Assembly (NCBI GenBank): GCA_965262505.1
Contig: CBDHFM010000030.1
Span: forward strand, 3,038,001 to 3,102,000
Source: JACPPO01 sp965262505
Lineage (GTDB): Bacteria; Acidobacteriota; Vicinamibacteria; Vicinamibacterales; UBA2999
DNA length: 64,000 bases
Reading direction: 5' to 3'
The notes beneath the pieces were generated by a model. It ran no database searches. It saw only the letters and a program-made list of their open reading frames with translations, and had not been told where the DNA came from. Positions 1 to 8,598 of this stretch are shown piece after piece (position 1 is the stretch's first letter; each line of letters starts with the position of its first letter). Position numbers and translations under genes: made by a program.

Positions 1-314
1 AACAGATCCTGGTGCCGACCCTGCAGCCCGGCGACATCGTCATTGCCGACAATCTCGGGGCCCACAAGGTCGCCGGCATCCAACGCGCCATCCAGGCCGC
101 CGGGGCCACCCTCTGGTACTTGCCACCCTACAGCCCGGACCTCAATCCCATCGAGCTCTGCTTCGCGAAGCTCAAGGCCCTCGTTCGCACCGCTCGCTGT
201 CGCAGCACCGAGACGCTCTGGCCGTTCCTCGGCGAGTGCTTGGCGCACTTCAGCCCTGACGAATGCCGCAACTATGTTCGGCACTGCGGGTACGCGGCCG
301 CCACACGGTCATGA
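1..314 (+). CDS. IS630-family transposase, C-terminal part (partial)
   Basis: The reading frame is open from the window edge (first full codon at base 3) to a TGA at 312-314. It encodes the end of the DDE catalytic domain: the second aspartate in VIADNLGAHK and the final glutamate in LNPIELCFAKLK, both typical of IS630 transposases. The protein is identical to the C-terminal about 100 residues of the copy ending at 38377. The gene is incomplete only because the window begins inside it; nothing shows whether the missing part is intact. Confidence 0.93.
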   Translation, partial: QILVPTLQPGDIVIADNLGAHKVAGIQRAIQAAGATLWYLPPYSPDLNPIELCFAKLKALVRTARCRSTETLWPFLGECLAHFSPDECRNYVRHCGYAAATRS

Positions 315-323
315 AAAGCGCTT
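1..323 (+). mobile_element. IS630-family insertion sequence, right end (cut by window edge)
   Basis: Bases 1-323 match bases 38064-38386 without a visible difference, so this is the right-hand part of the same IS630-family element found complete at 37363-38386. The right terminal repeat TGAAAAGCGCTT lies at 312-323 and is followed by the TA dinucleotide at 324-325 that IS630 elements duplicate on insertion. The left part lies outside the window. The element abuts the 3' end of the inositol-phosphate synthase gene and supplies the last base of its stop codon. Confidence 0.93.
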
Positions 324-1636
324 TAGGCGTAATACTCGCGGCCGAGGTGCGTGATGAGTTCCTCACCCTGCATGAAGCGCAGCGTGTTCTTCAACTTCAT
401 CAACTGGATGAACAGGTCATGCTCCGGATAGACCTCGGGGGCGTGCATAGGCGCCTTGAAATAGAAGGAGAGCCACTCCTGAATTCCGGACATCCCCGCC
501 CGCTTGCCCAGATCCAGAAACAGCGCTGAGTCGAGGACGATCGGCGCGGCGAGGATGCTGTCCCGGCACAGGAAGTTGATCTTCAGCTGCATCGGATAGC
601 CGAGCCACCCGACGAGATCGATGTTGTCCCACCCCTCCTTGTTATCGCCCCTGGGCGGGTAGTAGTTGATGCGAACGACGTGGCAGAGATCCTTGTACAG
701 CTCCGGGTAGAGTTGCGGCTGAAAGATGTAATCGAGCGCTGACTTCTTGCTCTCTTCCTTCGTCTTGAACGACTCCGGATCGTCCAGGACTTCGCCGTCC
801 CGGTTGCCGAGAATGTTCGTGGAGTACCAGCCCTTCACGCCGAGCAGTCGCGCCTTGAGCCCTGGCGCGATAATCGTCTTGATCAGCGTCTGCCCCGTCT
901 TCATGTCGTTGCCGGCGACCGGCGTCGCAGTACGGGCCGCCAGTTCCAGCATGGCGGGGATGTCGGCGGTCAGGTTGGGAGCCGCGTTCGCGAATGGAAT
1001 CCCCTCTCGGATGGCGGAGTATGCGTACACCATGCTCGAAGGGATCGCCTCGTCGTTTTGTTCGAGTGCCTTCTCGAAAGACGCGACGGTCGCGTGCGCG
1101 GCCGTCTGTTTCATGTAGACCTCGGTGCTGCCGCACCAGACCATCACCAGGCGATCGCAGCCATGTTTCTCCTTGAACGTCCGGATGTCGGCAACAACCT
1201 GCTCCGCGAGATCGCGCTTCGTCTGGCCCCTCTTGACGTTCGGGCCATCAAGTCGCTTGACGTAGCGCTGGTCGAACACTGCGGACATCGGCCGGATCGC
1301 TTCCAGTTCCCCGCGCATCTGCTCCAGTTGCGACGGTTCCAGCACGCCGGCCGTCCGGGCCGCGGCGTAGCAATCCTCCTCGAAAATATCCCACCCGCCG
1401 AAAACGATGTCGTTGAGCTCGGCCAGCGGCACGAAGTCCTTGATGCGGGGGGCGCGTGCCTCAGTACGCTTGCCAAGCCGGATCGTCCCCATCTGCGTCA
1501 GCGAACCGATTGGCACGGCCAGTCCCTTGCGGATCGCACAGACGCCGGCGATCGTCGTGGTACTGACCGCGCCAAGACCCACGAGCAGCACGCCAAGCTT
1601 GCCGCGCGCGGGCACAATTTGAAGTGGTGGAGTCAC
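323..1636 (-). CDS. ino1: Inositol-3-phosphate synthase
   Basis: This 437-residue protein matches myo-inositol-1-phosphate synthase, the NAD-dependent isomerase that turns glucose 6-phosphate into inositol 3-phosphate. An N-terminal dinucleotide-binding stretch reads VLLVGLGAVSTTTIAG (about residues 16-31). The family blocks GNDMKTGQT and SFKTKEESK follow, and the C-terminal part includes KINFLCRDSILAAP. The start is GTG at 1636-1634, eight bases downstream of a TATAGT box, so the mRNA is probably nearly leaderless. The stop codon TAA (325-323) consists of the TA target duplication plus the terminal base of the adjoining IS630 element, so the original stop or last residues may have been altered. 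The next gene is divergent and only 29 bases away. Confidence 0.93.
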   Translation of the reverse strand: MTPPLQIVPARGKLGVLLVGLGAVSTTTIAGVCAIRKGLAVPIGSLTQMGTIRLGKRTEARAPRIKDFVPLAELNDIVFGGWDIFEEDCYAAARTAGVLEPSQLEQMRGELEAIRPMSAVFDQRYVKRLDGPNVKRGQTKRDLAEQVVADIRTFKEKHGCDRLVMVWCGSTEVYMKQTAAHATVASFEKALEQNDEAIPSSMVYAYSAIREGIPFANAAPNLTADIPAMLELAARTATPVAGNDMKTGQTLIKTIIAPGLKARLLGVKGWYSTNILGNRDGEVLDDPESFKTKEESKKSALDYIFQPQLYPELYKDLCHVVRINYYPPRGDNKEGWDNIDLVGWLGYPMQLKINFLCRDSILAAPIVLDSALFLDLGKRAGMSGIQEWLSFYFKAPMHAPEVYPEHDLFIQLMKLKNTLRFMQGEELITHLGREYYA

Positions 1637-1644
1637 GACCGGCG

Positions 1645-1654
1645 ACTATATCAT
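1645..1654. promoter_or_regulatory. Overlapping divergent -10 boxes (ino1 / methyltransferase)
   Basis: The sequence ACTATATCAT reads as TATCAT (1649-1654) towards the plus-strand gene at 1666 and as TATAGT (1650-1645) towards ino1 at 1636. Only 29 bases separate the two start codons, so both promoters must lie here. No clear -35 hexamer is visible for either. This is a pattern-based call. Confidence 0.5.
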
Positions 1655-1665
1655 GTGGCAATTCA

Positions 1666-2214
1666 ATGTTTTTTATCCGCAAGTCGAACCTGGAACGGCT
1701 TCCCGTGGCGATGAGTGGCGTGCGCATGGGCGAACGGGCGTTGCAGATTGGGATCGATGATCCATCACTCGCCGGCGCCATCGCTGCGAAGGTTGGATTG
1801 AGCGGTCAGGCGGCCATCGTGGTGACCGACGACCGCGCGGCAGCGACGGCACACGCCGCAGCGGCGACGGCCGGCGTCCTCGTTGACGTGCAGGTGACGC
1901 CGCTCGACTCGGTGCCATTCCCGGGTGGTTCCTTCGACGTGATCGTCCTGCACGCTGCGGCCGGCGCACTCCCACCGCTCGAAGACGCCGCGGCTGTCGC
2001 GATGCTGCGCGAGGGTCACCGCGTCCTGCGCACGGGAGGACGGATCCTTGTCGTTGAAGGAAGTCCGCGCCGGGGAATCGGGGCATGGTTTCACAGCCGA
2101 CAGCCGCCGCCGCGCCCTGACGCCGCTGCGGGCGCGCTGGGCGCCGCCGGCTTCCGCGCCGCCCGCCCGCTCGCCGAGCGTGAAGGCTACCGGTTCACGG
2201 AGGGGCTCAAGTAG
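1666..2214 (+). CDS. Class I SAM-dependent methyltransferase
   Basis: The 182-residue product has the Rossmann pattern of the UbiE/Methyltransf_11 type: a motif I region around RALQIGIDDP, the acidic-aromatic block GGSFDVIVLHAAAG, and HRVLRTGGRILVVEG (post-motif region). The substrate cannot be told from the sequence. Motif I lacks the usual GxGxG glycines (QIGIDDP), so activity is not certain. The start was set at ATG 1666, giving MFFIRKSNLERLP. An in-frame ATG at 1624 would overlap the start of ino1 and lie upstream of the likely promoter. It diverges from ino1. Confidence 0.75.
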   Translation: MFFIRKSNLERLPVAMSGVRMGERALQIGIDDPSLAGAIAAKVGLSGQAAIVVTDDRAAATAHAAAATAGVLVDVQVTPLDSVPFPGGSFDVIVLHAAAGALPPLEDAAAVAMLREGHRVLRTGGRILVVEGSPRRGIGAWFHSRQPPPRPDAAAGALGAAGFRAARPLAEREGYRFTEGLK

Positions 2215-2341
2215 GGGACAGTGCGCGTCTCCCGGAATGGCCACGCCTGCCGCTCGCGCGGTTAAAGTGGCCTGATCCGCCGACAACCCTCAGGCAGGGC
2301 TTTTGCCTCACGCTTCGAAGCCCACCTGACCGGAGGCCTGA

Positions 2342-3360
2342 ATGATGCGAACGCAGCCCCGTCCGTTTCTCGCCGCGCTGCTGGCCGTTGCCGCCGCCGC
2401 GACGCCCGGCGCCCGCACCCAGGAGGGAGTCAGCTTCCGCGGCGGCGTGGAACTGATCAACGTGACCGCCACGGTGACCGACGACGATGGCCGGTTCGTC
2501 TCGGGACTTCGCAAGGAAGACTTCACCGTATTCGAGGACGACGTACGGCAGGACGTCACGTACTTCAGCAACGACCGAGTGCCCGTGAGCCTTGGCATCT
2601 GCTCGACGCCAGCGGCAGCATGACCCGAGACAAGATGTCCGCCGCTCGGTCCGCGATCGACCGGTTCATCTACGATCTGCTCGGTGAAGACGATGAGCTC
2701 TTCTTCCTTGAGTTCGCCAACCGGCCGCGCCTCGTTCAGGAGTGGACGACGGACCGACGCGCCATCAGCCGAGCGGTTGTGCGCGTGACGCCCGCAGGGG
2801 GCACGGCGATGTACGACGCGATTGCCAGGGCCCTGCCGCCGGCCGGCGTCGGCCGCCATCCGAAGAAAGCCCTCCTGGTCATCTCCGACGGGAACGACAC
2901 CAACAGCCGCCTCTCGGTCGGGGAACTGCGGCCGCTCATTCGAGAGAGCGAGGTAATGGTGTACGCGCTCGGCGTCGACGGCACGGCGGTGACCGTCCGG
3001 TCCGGTCCGAGAATCCGACTTCCCATTCCGACACCGTTTCCGTTTCCGGGCCGAGACCCCCGGCGTCGCCTCCCGCCGCCCATTATCGGAGGAGGCGGCT
3101 CGCGCGTACCGACCACGGAGCGTGTGAACGCCGACGCCCTGCGTCAGATCACGGATGACACGGGAGGCCGCACCGAGATTATCCGCGGCTTCCGCGATCT
3201 CGATAGCGCGACGGCCGGGATCGCCGACGAATTGAGCAAACAGTACTTCCTGGGCTACCTGAGTCCTGGAGAAAAGGACGGCCGCTGGCACGGGATTCGT
3301 GTGGAAGTGAAGGGCCGCGGGCTGACAGTGCGCGCGCGGCGTGGGTATATCGCGTCATAA
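2342..3360 (+). pseudogene. VWA-domain secreted protein, frameshifted in the MIDAS motif
   Basis: Two reading frames, 2342-2623 and 2620-3360, together encode one exported VWA-domain protein of the type common in Acidobacteriota. A signal peptide (about residues 1-26) precedes the conserved block VELINVTATVTDDDGRFVSGL, followed by the von Willebrand A fold. The frames part just after LGI at 2597-2599. Adding one base between 2599 and 2600 gives LGILLDASGSMTRDKM, restoring the metal-binding DxSGS (MIDAS) motif and a 339-residue protein. Downstream MIDAS elements (GGTAMYDA, ISDGND) are intact. Either the deletion is a real inactivating mutation or it is a sequencing error. The second frame could start at ATG 2620, but it would lack the first metal ligands. 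Confidence 0.85.
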
Positions 3361-3369
3361 TCGCTGTCG

Positions 3370-4101
3370 GTGTCGATATTTCTCATCGCGATCGGCCTGA
3401 GCCTGATCGGCGGGTTCGGCGGTCTGCTCGTTGCCTCGGGGGTTCTCCTCATCAGCGATTCAGCCCGTGCGAAGCTGATCCCCTGGCTCGTCAGCTACGC
3501 GGTCGGCGCGTTGCTCGGTGTGTCGATGCTCGCGCTGTTGCCCACCAGTCTTGAGCAGCTCCCGGCACGGCGCGTCTTCACCACGTTGCTCCTTGGCATC
3601 CTGCTGTTCTTTGTCCTCGAGAAGCTCGTCCTCTGGCGCCACTGCCACATCCATGACTGCGAAGTGCACGAGAGCAGCGTGTTTCCGGTGCTGATTGGCG
3701 ACGCTTTTCACAATTTCGTGGACGGCGCCGTTGTCGCAGCCGCCGTGATCACGTCGATACCGCTTGGCATCAGCACTGCCGTGGCTGTGGCGGCCCACGA
3801 AATCCCTCAGGAGGTCGGCGACTTCGCGATCCTCCTGAATGCGGGCTATTCGCGCGGCAGGGCGCTGTTTCTGAACGTCCTCTCCTCGGCAGCGAGTGCT
3901 GTTGGCGCCGTCGCGGCCTTGATGGCGTTCGAAATGGTGCCGCGAATGCTTCCCTACTTTCTGGCGATGGCAGCGGCCAGTTTCCTGTACGTCGCGATGG
4001 CGGACCTGATTCCCGGGCTCCACCGCGGCCGCACCGATGCGTCCTCGATGCGGCAAATCCTGCTCATCGCCGCGGGGATCGGGACCATGCTCATCCTCTG
4101 A
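3370..4101 (+). CDS. ZIP family divalent metal transporter
   Basis: This 243-residue inner-membrane protein has about seven or eight hydrophobic segments. It carries the two metal-binding helices of the ZIP family: HNFVDG (within GDAFHNFVDGAVVAAA) and HEIPQEVGD. A His/Cys cluster, WRHCHIHDCEVHE, lies between segments three and four and may bind metal. ZIP proteins import zinc, iron or manganese; the metal cannot be decided here. The start is GTG at 3370, nine bases after the VWA gene, suggesting co-transcription. Confidence 0.9.
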   Translation: MSIFLIAIGLSLIGGFGGLLVASGVLLISDSARAKLIPWLVSYAVGALLGVSMLALLPTSLEQLPARRVFTTLLLGILLFFVLEKLVLWRHCHIHDCEVHESSVFPVLIGDAFHNFVDGAVVAAAVITSIPLGISTAVAVAAHEIPQEVGDFAILLNAGYSRGRALFLNVLSSAASAVGAVAALMAFEMVPRMLPYFLAMAAASFLYVAMADLIPGLHRGRTDASSMRQILLIAAGIGTMLIL

Positions 4102-4197
4102 GCGTTCGCTAAAGGGGACACGCCGCCGCAACCGTCCGTATTCGGCCAGAAACTGGCCCTGGTGCGTCGTCCAGCGCTGGCAACGTTCTTGCCTCAC

Positions 4198-4222
4198 CTT
4201 GGGGCAGGGGCGAGACCCCAAG
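4198..4222 (+). promoter_or_regulatory. Stem-loop in leader of the BON-domain gene
   Basis: CTTGGGG (4198-4204) and CCCCAAG (4216-4222) form a perfect 7-bp stem with an 11-base loop. It lies about 13 bases upstream of the Shine-Dalgarno sequence of the next gene. It could stabilise or control that mRNA, but there is no direct evidence of function. Confidence 0.35.
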
Positions 4223-4248
4223 AACACAGAAGCTAAGGAGGTAGAGCG

Positions 4249-4788
4249 ATGTCTAGAATTCTTGCTACGGTCATCGTGATGCTGGCAATGAGCGCACCAG
4301 CCTGGGCGGCGGAGCGCGAAAATCTCGCTATCTTCCGCGACGTGTCGCGGCAGGTTCTGCGATATCCCCAGTTCACAATCTTCGACAGTGTCCACGCACA
4401 GGTGCACGAAGGCGTGGTGACGCTCAGCGGAAGGGTCACCATGCCGTACAAGAGCAAGGACATCGCGCGGCGGGTTGCCGGCGTCGAGGGTGTCGACGAC
4501 GTGCGAAACGAGGTCACCGTTCTTCCGGTGTCTCAATTCGACGACGATCTGCGATTCCAGATCGCGCGGGCGATCTACGGCAACTCGAACTTCTGGAGAT
4601 ACGGGGCGATGGTGAACCCGCCCGTCCACATCATCGTGGAGAACGGCCACGTCACACTCGACGGCGTCGTGAACAACAACATCGACCGGGTGCTGGCGCG
4701 GTCGATCGCGAGCTCGTTCACTGCCTTTTCATTGACGAACGATCTGAAGACGGACGCCGAAGCGAAAGCCGATCTCGAACAGCTGTGA
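4249..4788 (+). CDS. Exported BON-domain protein
   Basis: The product (179 residues) begins with a signal peptide ending near SAPAWA (residue 20). Two BON domains follow. The first is VHAQVHEGVVTLSGRVTMPYK with GVEGVDDVRNEVTVLP (about residues 30-85). The second is VHIIVENGHVTLDGVVNNNID (about 115-145). BON domains are thought to bind phospholipid or membrane surfaces, as in OsmY, and such periplasmic proteins often act in envelope stress. The start is well supported by a strong Shine-Dalgarno AAGGAGGT at 4235-4242, unusually good for this window. Confidence 0.88.
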   Translation: MSRILATVIVMLAMSAPAWAAERENLAIFRDVSRQVLRYPQFTIFDSVHAQVHEGVVTLSGRVTMPYKSKDIARRVAGVEGVDDVRNEVTVLPVSQFDDDLRFQIARAIYGNSNFWRYGAMVNPPVHIIVENGHVTLDGVVNNNIDRVLARSIASSFTAFSLTNDLKTDAEAKADLEQL

Positions 4789-4919
4789 GCGGCTGTGAAT
4801 CGGCACGGCGGGGCGCGGCCAACTGCCGCGTCCCGTCGCGTCGGCGCCGTGGGTTCCGTTATGTCGCCACCGGACGTCACGAAGCCCGATGATATCCTTA
4901 CGGGCGCCACTCTCCAGTC

Positions 4920-7646
4920 ATGCCGCCTCCCACCCTCTTCCTGATCGACGGCAGTTCCCAGATGTACCGCGCCTATCACGCGTTCCGAGGGAAAGGGCTA
5001 TCGAACCAGGAAGGGCAGGCCACGCACGCCGTCTACCTGTTCGTGACGATGCTGCGGAAGCTGATCAACGATCATCGCCCCGCCTACATCGCCGCTTCGT
5101 TCGATCTCGCCGGACCCACGTTCAGGGACGCGCTGGTCACGGACTACAAGGCCAATCGCGCGGCCATGCCGGACGATCTCGCCGAGCAGATCGCCTCGGT
5201 CCACGAAGCATGCGAAGCGCTCGGCGTTCCGATCGTCACCGCGCCTGGCTATGAGGCCGACGACGTCATCGGCACGATGGCGACGCGTGCCGCCGACGCC
5301 GGTTTCCAAGTGGCCATCGTCTCGATCGACAAGGACTTTTTCCAGCTCGTTCACGACGGGATCCGCGTCTACGACCCTCGCGAGGATGGCGTGTGGTACG
5401 ACGACGCTGCGGTCGCTGAGAAATTCGGTGTCGTCCCCTCGCATGTGGTGGACGTGCTGTCGCTCATGGGAGATACGAGCGACAACGTCTCCGGCGTGCC
5501 TGGAGTTGGAAAGAAAGGGGCCGTCGATCTCATCACCACGTACGGAAGCCTTGACGCCCTGCTCGATCGGGCTGGCGAGCTGACGAAGAAGACCTATCGG
5601 GAATCGCTGCTCGCGCACCGCGCGGACGCGCTGCGCAGCCGTCAGCTGGTGACCATCCGCCGCGACGTGCCGCTCGACTTCGAGTTCGAGTCGCTTCGGT
5701 ACCAGGGCGCCTCGCGAGAGCGATGTTACGAGCTGTTCTCGCGGCTCGCGTTCCGCTCGCTGATGAACGAATTCGCGCCTACCGCGGAGACCATCCAGAA
5801 GGACTATGCGCTGGTGGCCTCGCTTCCGGAACTCGACGCCCTGATCGCGGAGCTGCGCGCGGCCGGCGAATTCGCCCTGCATGTCATTCCAGATCGACGG
5901 ACGGCGATGCGTGCGGCGATCATCGGCATCGCGTTTTCCACCGCCGATCGGCGTGCACGGTACGTCCCCCTCGGCCACGAGGGTGCACACAAGGGAGCAG
6001 TGAGCATCGGGGACCTGCTGGGCGGCCCGACCGCAGCGCAGGTGGCGCGCGGGCCTGCGCTCGACCGCCTGAAGCCCCTGCTCGAAGACGGGGCGGTCCG
6101 TAAGATTGGCCACGATCTGAAATTCGACGCCGTGGTGCTGGAGGCGTACGGTATCGCGCTCCGGGGGCTGGCGTTCGACTCGATGATGGCGAGCTACGTG
6201 CTCGACGCGGCCCGCTCTGGCCATGGGCTCGAGGAAGCCGCGCTCGAGCACCTCGGCTACAAGGCGCTCACCGAAGAAGATGTCTGCGGCCGCGGCGCCA
6301 AGGCGCTGTCGTTCTCGCGTATGACGCCCGCAGACGTGCTCAATTTTGCGGGGGAGCGAGCGGACCTGGCCCTGCAGCTTTCGAACCGGCTCGCGCCGCT
6401 CCTCGTTTCCGATCGACTGGACGACATCTTTCGCCAGCTCGAGATGCCGCTGGCTCCGGTGCTTGCTGACATCGAGCGCGCCGGTATCCGTGTCGACGGC
6501 CCTGCACTGGCCGCACAATCTCGGCACATCGAAAGCGAGCTGGCCCGCCATACCACGCGGATCTTCGAGCTGGCGGGGCAGGAGTTCAATGTCAACTCAC
6601 CAAAGCAGCTCGGGGAGATTCTGTTCGACAAGCTGCAGCTCCCGACGCTGAAGAAGACCGGCAAGACGCGCTCGGCATCCACTGCGGTCGAAGTTCTCGA
6701 GGAGTTGGCGCTCGTTCATGAACTGCCGAGGCTCATTCTCGAATGGCGCGGCCTCCACAAGCTGAAGAGCACGTACCTCGACGCGCTCCCCCAGCTTGTG
6801 CACCCCGACACCGGGCGCGTGCATACCACCTTCAACCAGGCCGTGGCCGCGACCGGCCGGCTCAGCAGTTCCGACCCCAATCTCCAGAACATCCCCATCC
6901 GCACCGAGCTGGGACGGCAGATCCGGCGGGCGTTCGTCGCCGCGCCCGACAACGTCTTGATTTCGGCTGACTACTCGCAGATCGAACTGCGGGTGCTGGC
7001 TCATCTGGCGGAGGAGGAGGCCCTTATCGACGCGTTCCGGGCCGGCGAGGATATCCACGACCGGACAGCGATGAGCGTGTTCGGCGCGACGAGCGGGCTC
7101 GATGCCCACGAACTGCGGCGGCGCGCGAAGATCATCAATTACGCGCTCCTGTACGGAAAGACGGCCTTCACGCTGGCCAGGGATATCGGCGTCACCAATG
7201 AGGCCGCCCAGGCGTTCATCGACGCCTACTTCGCGGGATTCCCACGGGTGCAGGGGTTTATCGACAGGACGCTGGCTCAGGCGCGCGAGACGGGTGTCGT
7301 GAAGACGCTGTTTGGACGGCGCAGGCTCGTGCCGGAGTTGAACAGCCGCAACGGCCAGGTCCGCGCGGCGGCCGAGCGCGTCGCCGTCAACATGCCCATT
7401 CAGGGCACCGCCGCGGACATTCTCAAGAAGGCGATGATCGATCTGCACCGTGAGCTGCCACAGCGCGGCTTTGCCACGCGCATGATCCTGACCGTGCACG
7501 ACGAACTGCTGTTCGAAGGCCCAAAGGCAGAAGCGGCGTCAGCCGCTGAACTCGTGCGCGAGCGGATGGAGGGGGTCGCCCCGCTGGCCGCCCCACTCTC
7601 GGTCGACGTGGGAGTCGGGGAGAACTGGCGGGACGCGAAACCGTAG
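4920..7646 (+). CDS. polA: DNA polymerase I
   Basis: This 908-residue protein has the full PolA architecture. The 5'-nuclease domain covers residues 1-290 (LIDGSSQMYRAYHAF, EADDVIGT, GDTSDNVSGVPGVGKKGA), followed by a 3'-5' exonuclease-like domain to about 510 and then the polymerase. Polymerase motif A is DYSQIELRVLAHL, motif B is RRRAKIINYALLYGK, and motif C is VHDELL. Two details stand out. The first exonuclease motif (DxE in E. coli, within FAFDTE) reads FALHVI here (residues 318-323), so proofreading is probably lost. The O-helix residue equal to Phe762 of E. coli is Tyr741. A TATCCT box at 4893-4898 could drive it. Confidence 0.97.
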   Translation: MPPPTLFLIDGSSQMYRAYHAFRGKGLSNQEGQATHAVYLFVTMLRKLINDHRPAYIAASFDLAGPTFRDALVTDYKANRAAMPDDLAEQIASVHEACEALGVPIVTAPGYEADDVIGTMATRAADAGFQVAIVSIDKDFFQLVHDGIRVYDPREDGVWYDDAAVAEKFGVVPSHVVDVLSLMGDTSDNVSGVPGVGKKGAVDLITTYGSLDALLDRAGELTKKTYRESLLAHRADALRSRQLVTIRRDVPLDFEFESLRYQGASRERCYELFSRLAFRSLMNEFAPTAETIQKDYALVASLPELDALIAELRAAGEFALHVIPDRRTAMRAAIIGIAFSTADRRARYVPLGHEGAHKGAVSIGDLLGGPTAAQVARGPALDRLKPLLEDGAVRKIGHDLKFDAVVLEAYGIALRGLAFDSMMASYVLDAARSGHGLEEAALEHLGYKALTEEDVCGRGAKALSFSRMTPADVLNFAGERADLALQLSNRLAPLLVSDRLDDIFRQLEMPLAPVLADIERAGIRVDGPALAAQSRHIESELARHTTRIFELAGQEFNVNSPKQLGEILFDKLQLPTLKKTGKTRSASTAVEVLEELALVHELPRLILEWRGLHKLKSTYLDALPQLVHPDTGRVHTTFNQAVAATGRLSSSDPNLQNIPIRTELGRQIRRAFVAAPDNVLISADYSQIELRVLAHLAEEEALIDAFRAGEDIHDRTAMSVFGATSGLDAHELRRRAKIINYALLYGKTAFTLARDIGVTNEAAQAFIDAYFAGFPRVQGFIDRTLAQARETGVVKTLFGRRRLVPELNSRNGQVRAAAERVAVNMPIQGTAADILKKAMIDLHRELPQRGFATRMILTVHDELLFEGPKAEAASAAELVRERMEGVAPLAAPLSVDVGVGENWRDAKP

Positions 7647-7673
7647 GGCACAGAGCGCAGCCACAACCCACCA

Positions 7674-7926
7674 CCGCCACCCTGCCCTCGCCTGGCGTCC
7701 GGCTCCGCCCGGCGGGAAATCAGCCGCCGCTCGAACCCTGTCGCTCCCGCCGCGAGTAGTACCTACGTCGAACGCCTGCCATCGCGGCATACACCAGCAA
7801 CGCTCATTCGCACGCCACGGATCGCGCAGAGCGAACTCGCGGCGAGGAATCGCTCCGGCCGATTTCCGGCTTCGCCGCGATACGCCGGGCTCCGAACGGC
7901 CGCCAAACGAGAGCAGGCCAGCGGCG
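7674..7926 (-). repeat. MITE-like repeat, copy A (inverted)
   Basis: About 253 bases here are a close reverse complement of 10672-10927. Its ends are themselves inverted repeats: the outer about 28 bases (starting CCGCTGGCCTGC when read on the minus strand) match the complement of the other end imperfectly. It contains no convincing protein. A partial third copy lies at 58829-58890. This is the pattern of a miniature inverted-repeat element, but the family is not one I recognise. Confidence 0.7.
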
Positions 7927-8118
7927 ATGGGTATGGCCACAAAATGGTCAGCGGGAAAGAGTGGTTGAACTCGCGTCCTACTTGCCATCCCTGACCGGTG
8001 CCGTAATCGTTGTGTAGCAACGCTGTAGGACATCTGGGACGCGCCCATCAGGCGAGGAAACGCCAGCTTTTGACTCCGGAGTAGGGTTTACAGTGTGTAT
8101 GTGAGCGCGAAGACCAGC

Positions 8119-8179
8119 ATGCTGACGACCGGGGAGCTCGCGAAACAGGCGGCGATTGGTCAGGACGGCATTGTCAAGT
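8119..8179 (+). pseudogene. MerR-family regulator, truncated N-terminus
   Basis: From ATG 8119 the translation MLTTGELAKQAAIGQDGIVK matches the first helix-turn-helix of MerR regulators. It stops where the family continues with a YYER-type motif. Upstream, TTGACT (8070-8075) with part of a CCGGAGT-type arm and TTTACAGTGTG (8087-8097) looks like a MerR-type promoter. Its spacer is only 13 bases instead of the usual 19-20, as if bases were lost. The rest of 7927-8228 contains nothing else I can identify. It reads as the scar of a metal-responsive gene. Confidence 0.5.
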
Positions 8180-8228
8180 AGGCGGGAGCTGGCAGTTATT
8201 CCTTTGTCGGACGGTCCATAGTCCCCCC

Positions 8229-8598
8229 ATGATAATGCGCCTGATTGCGCTGTTACTCTTAGCATCGGTCGGCGGTGCATTCGCTCAATCACACGAACCA
8301 ACCCCAAGTGAACAGGGCAGTCCCGAGCAGGCGCAGACCCCCAATACACAAGGCGTTCCCCAACCGCCGGCGCCCGTGGCACCACGCGACGCGACCACGG
8401 TTGTAAATAACAATCCCACCTACAGCCAACACGGCGATAGCGAACCCTCTGCGGCCGATTGGGGGGCGCTTGGGCTGACCGCCGTCATTGCTATAGCCAC
8501 GATCTGGCTGGCCTTTACGGCCTTTAGACAATTCAAGACTCAGACTGCTCAGACTGGAGAGGCCCTTCGGCTTACCAGGGAAACCAACGAAGCCGCTA
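8229..8598 (+). pseudogene. Membrane-anchored protein of unknown function, 5' part (split by IS)
   Basis: The first 123 codons encode a signal peptide (MIMRLIALLLLASVGGAFAQ), a Pro/Gln/Ser-rich linker and one transmembrane helix near residues 78-97 (GLTAVIAIATIWLAF). A Gln/Thr-rich likely coiled coil follows. The frame runs into the IS630 element at 8599 and stops at 8621 with IS-encoded residues STSPQWI. Removing the element and one TA copy joins this frame exactly to 10067-10572, giving a 291-residue protein. The function is not recognised. Confidence 0.85.

Noticed and set aside
4109..4125. AAAGGGGACA-type REP sequence (also near 2212)
   Set aside because: Only short partial matches exist at two sites, without the paired hairpins of REP elements.
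4998..6551. Long open frame on the minus strand inside polA (517 codons)
   Set aside because: It lies fully antisense to polA, has no family features and is explained by high-G+C codon bias.
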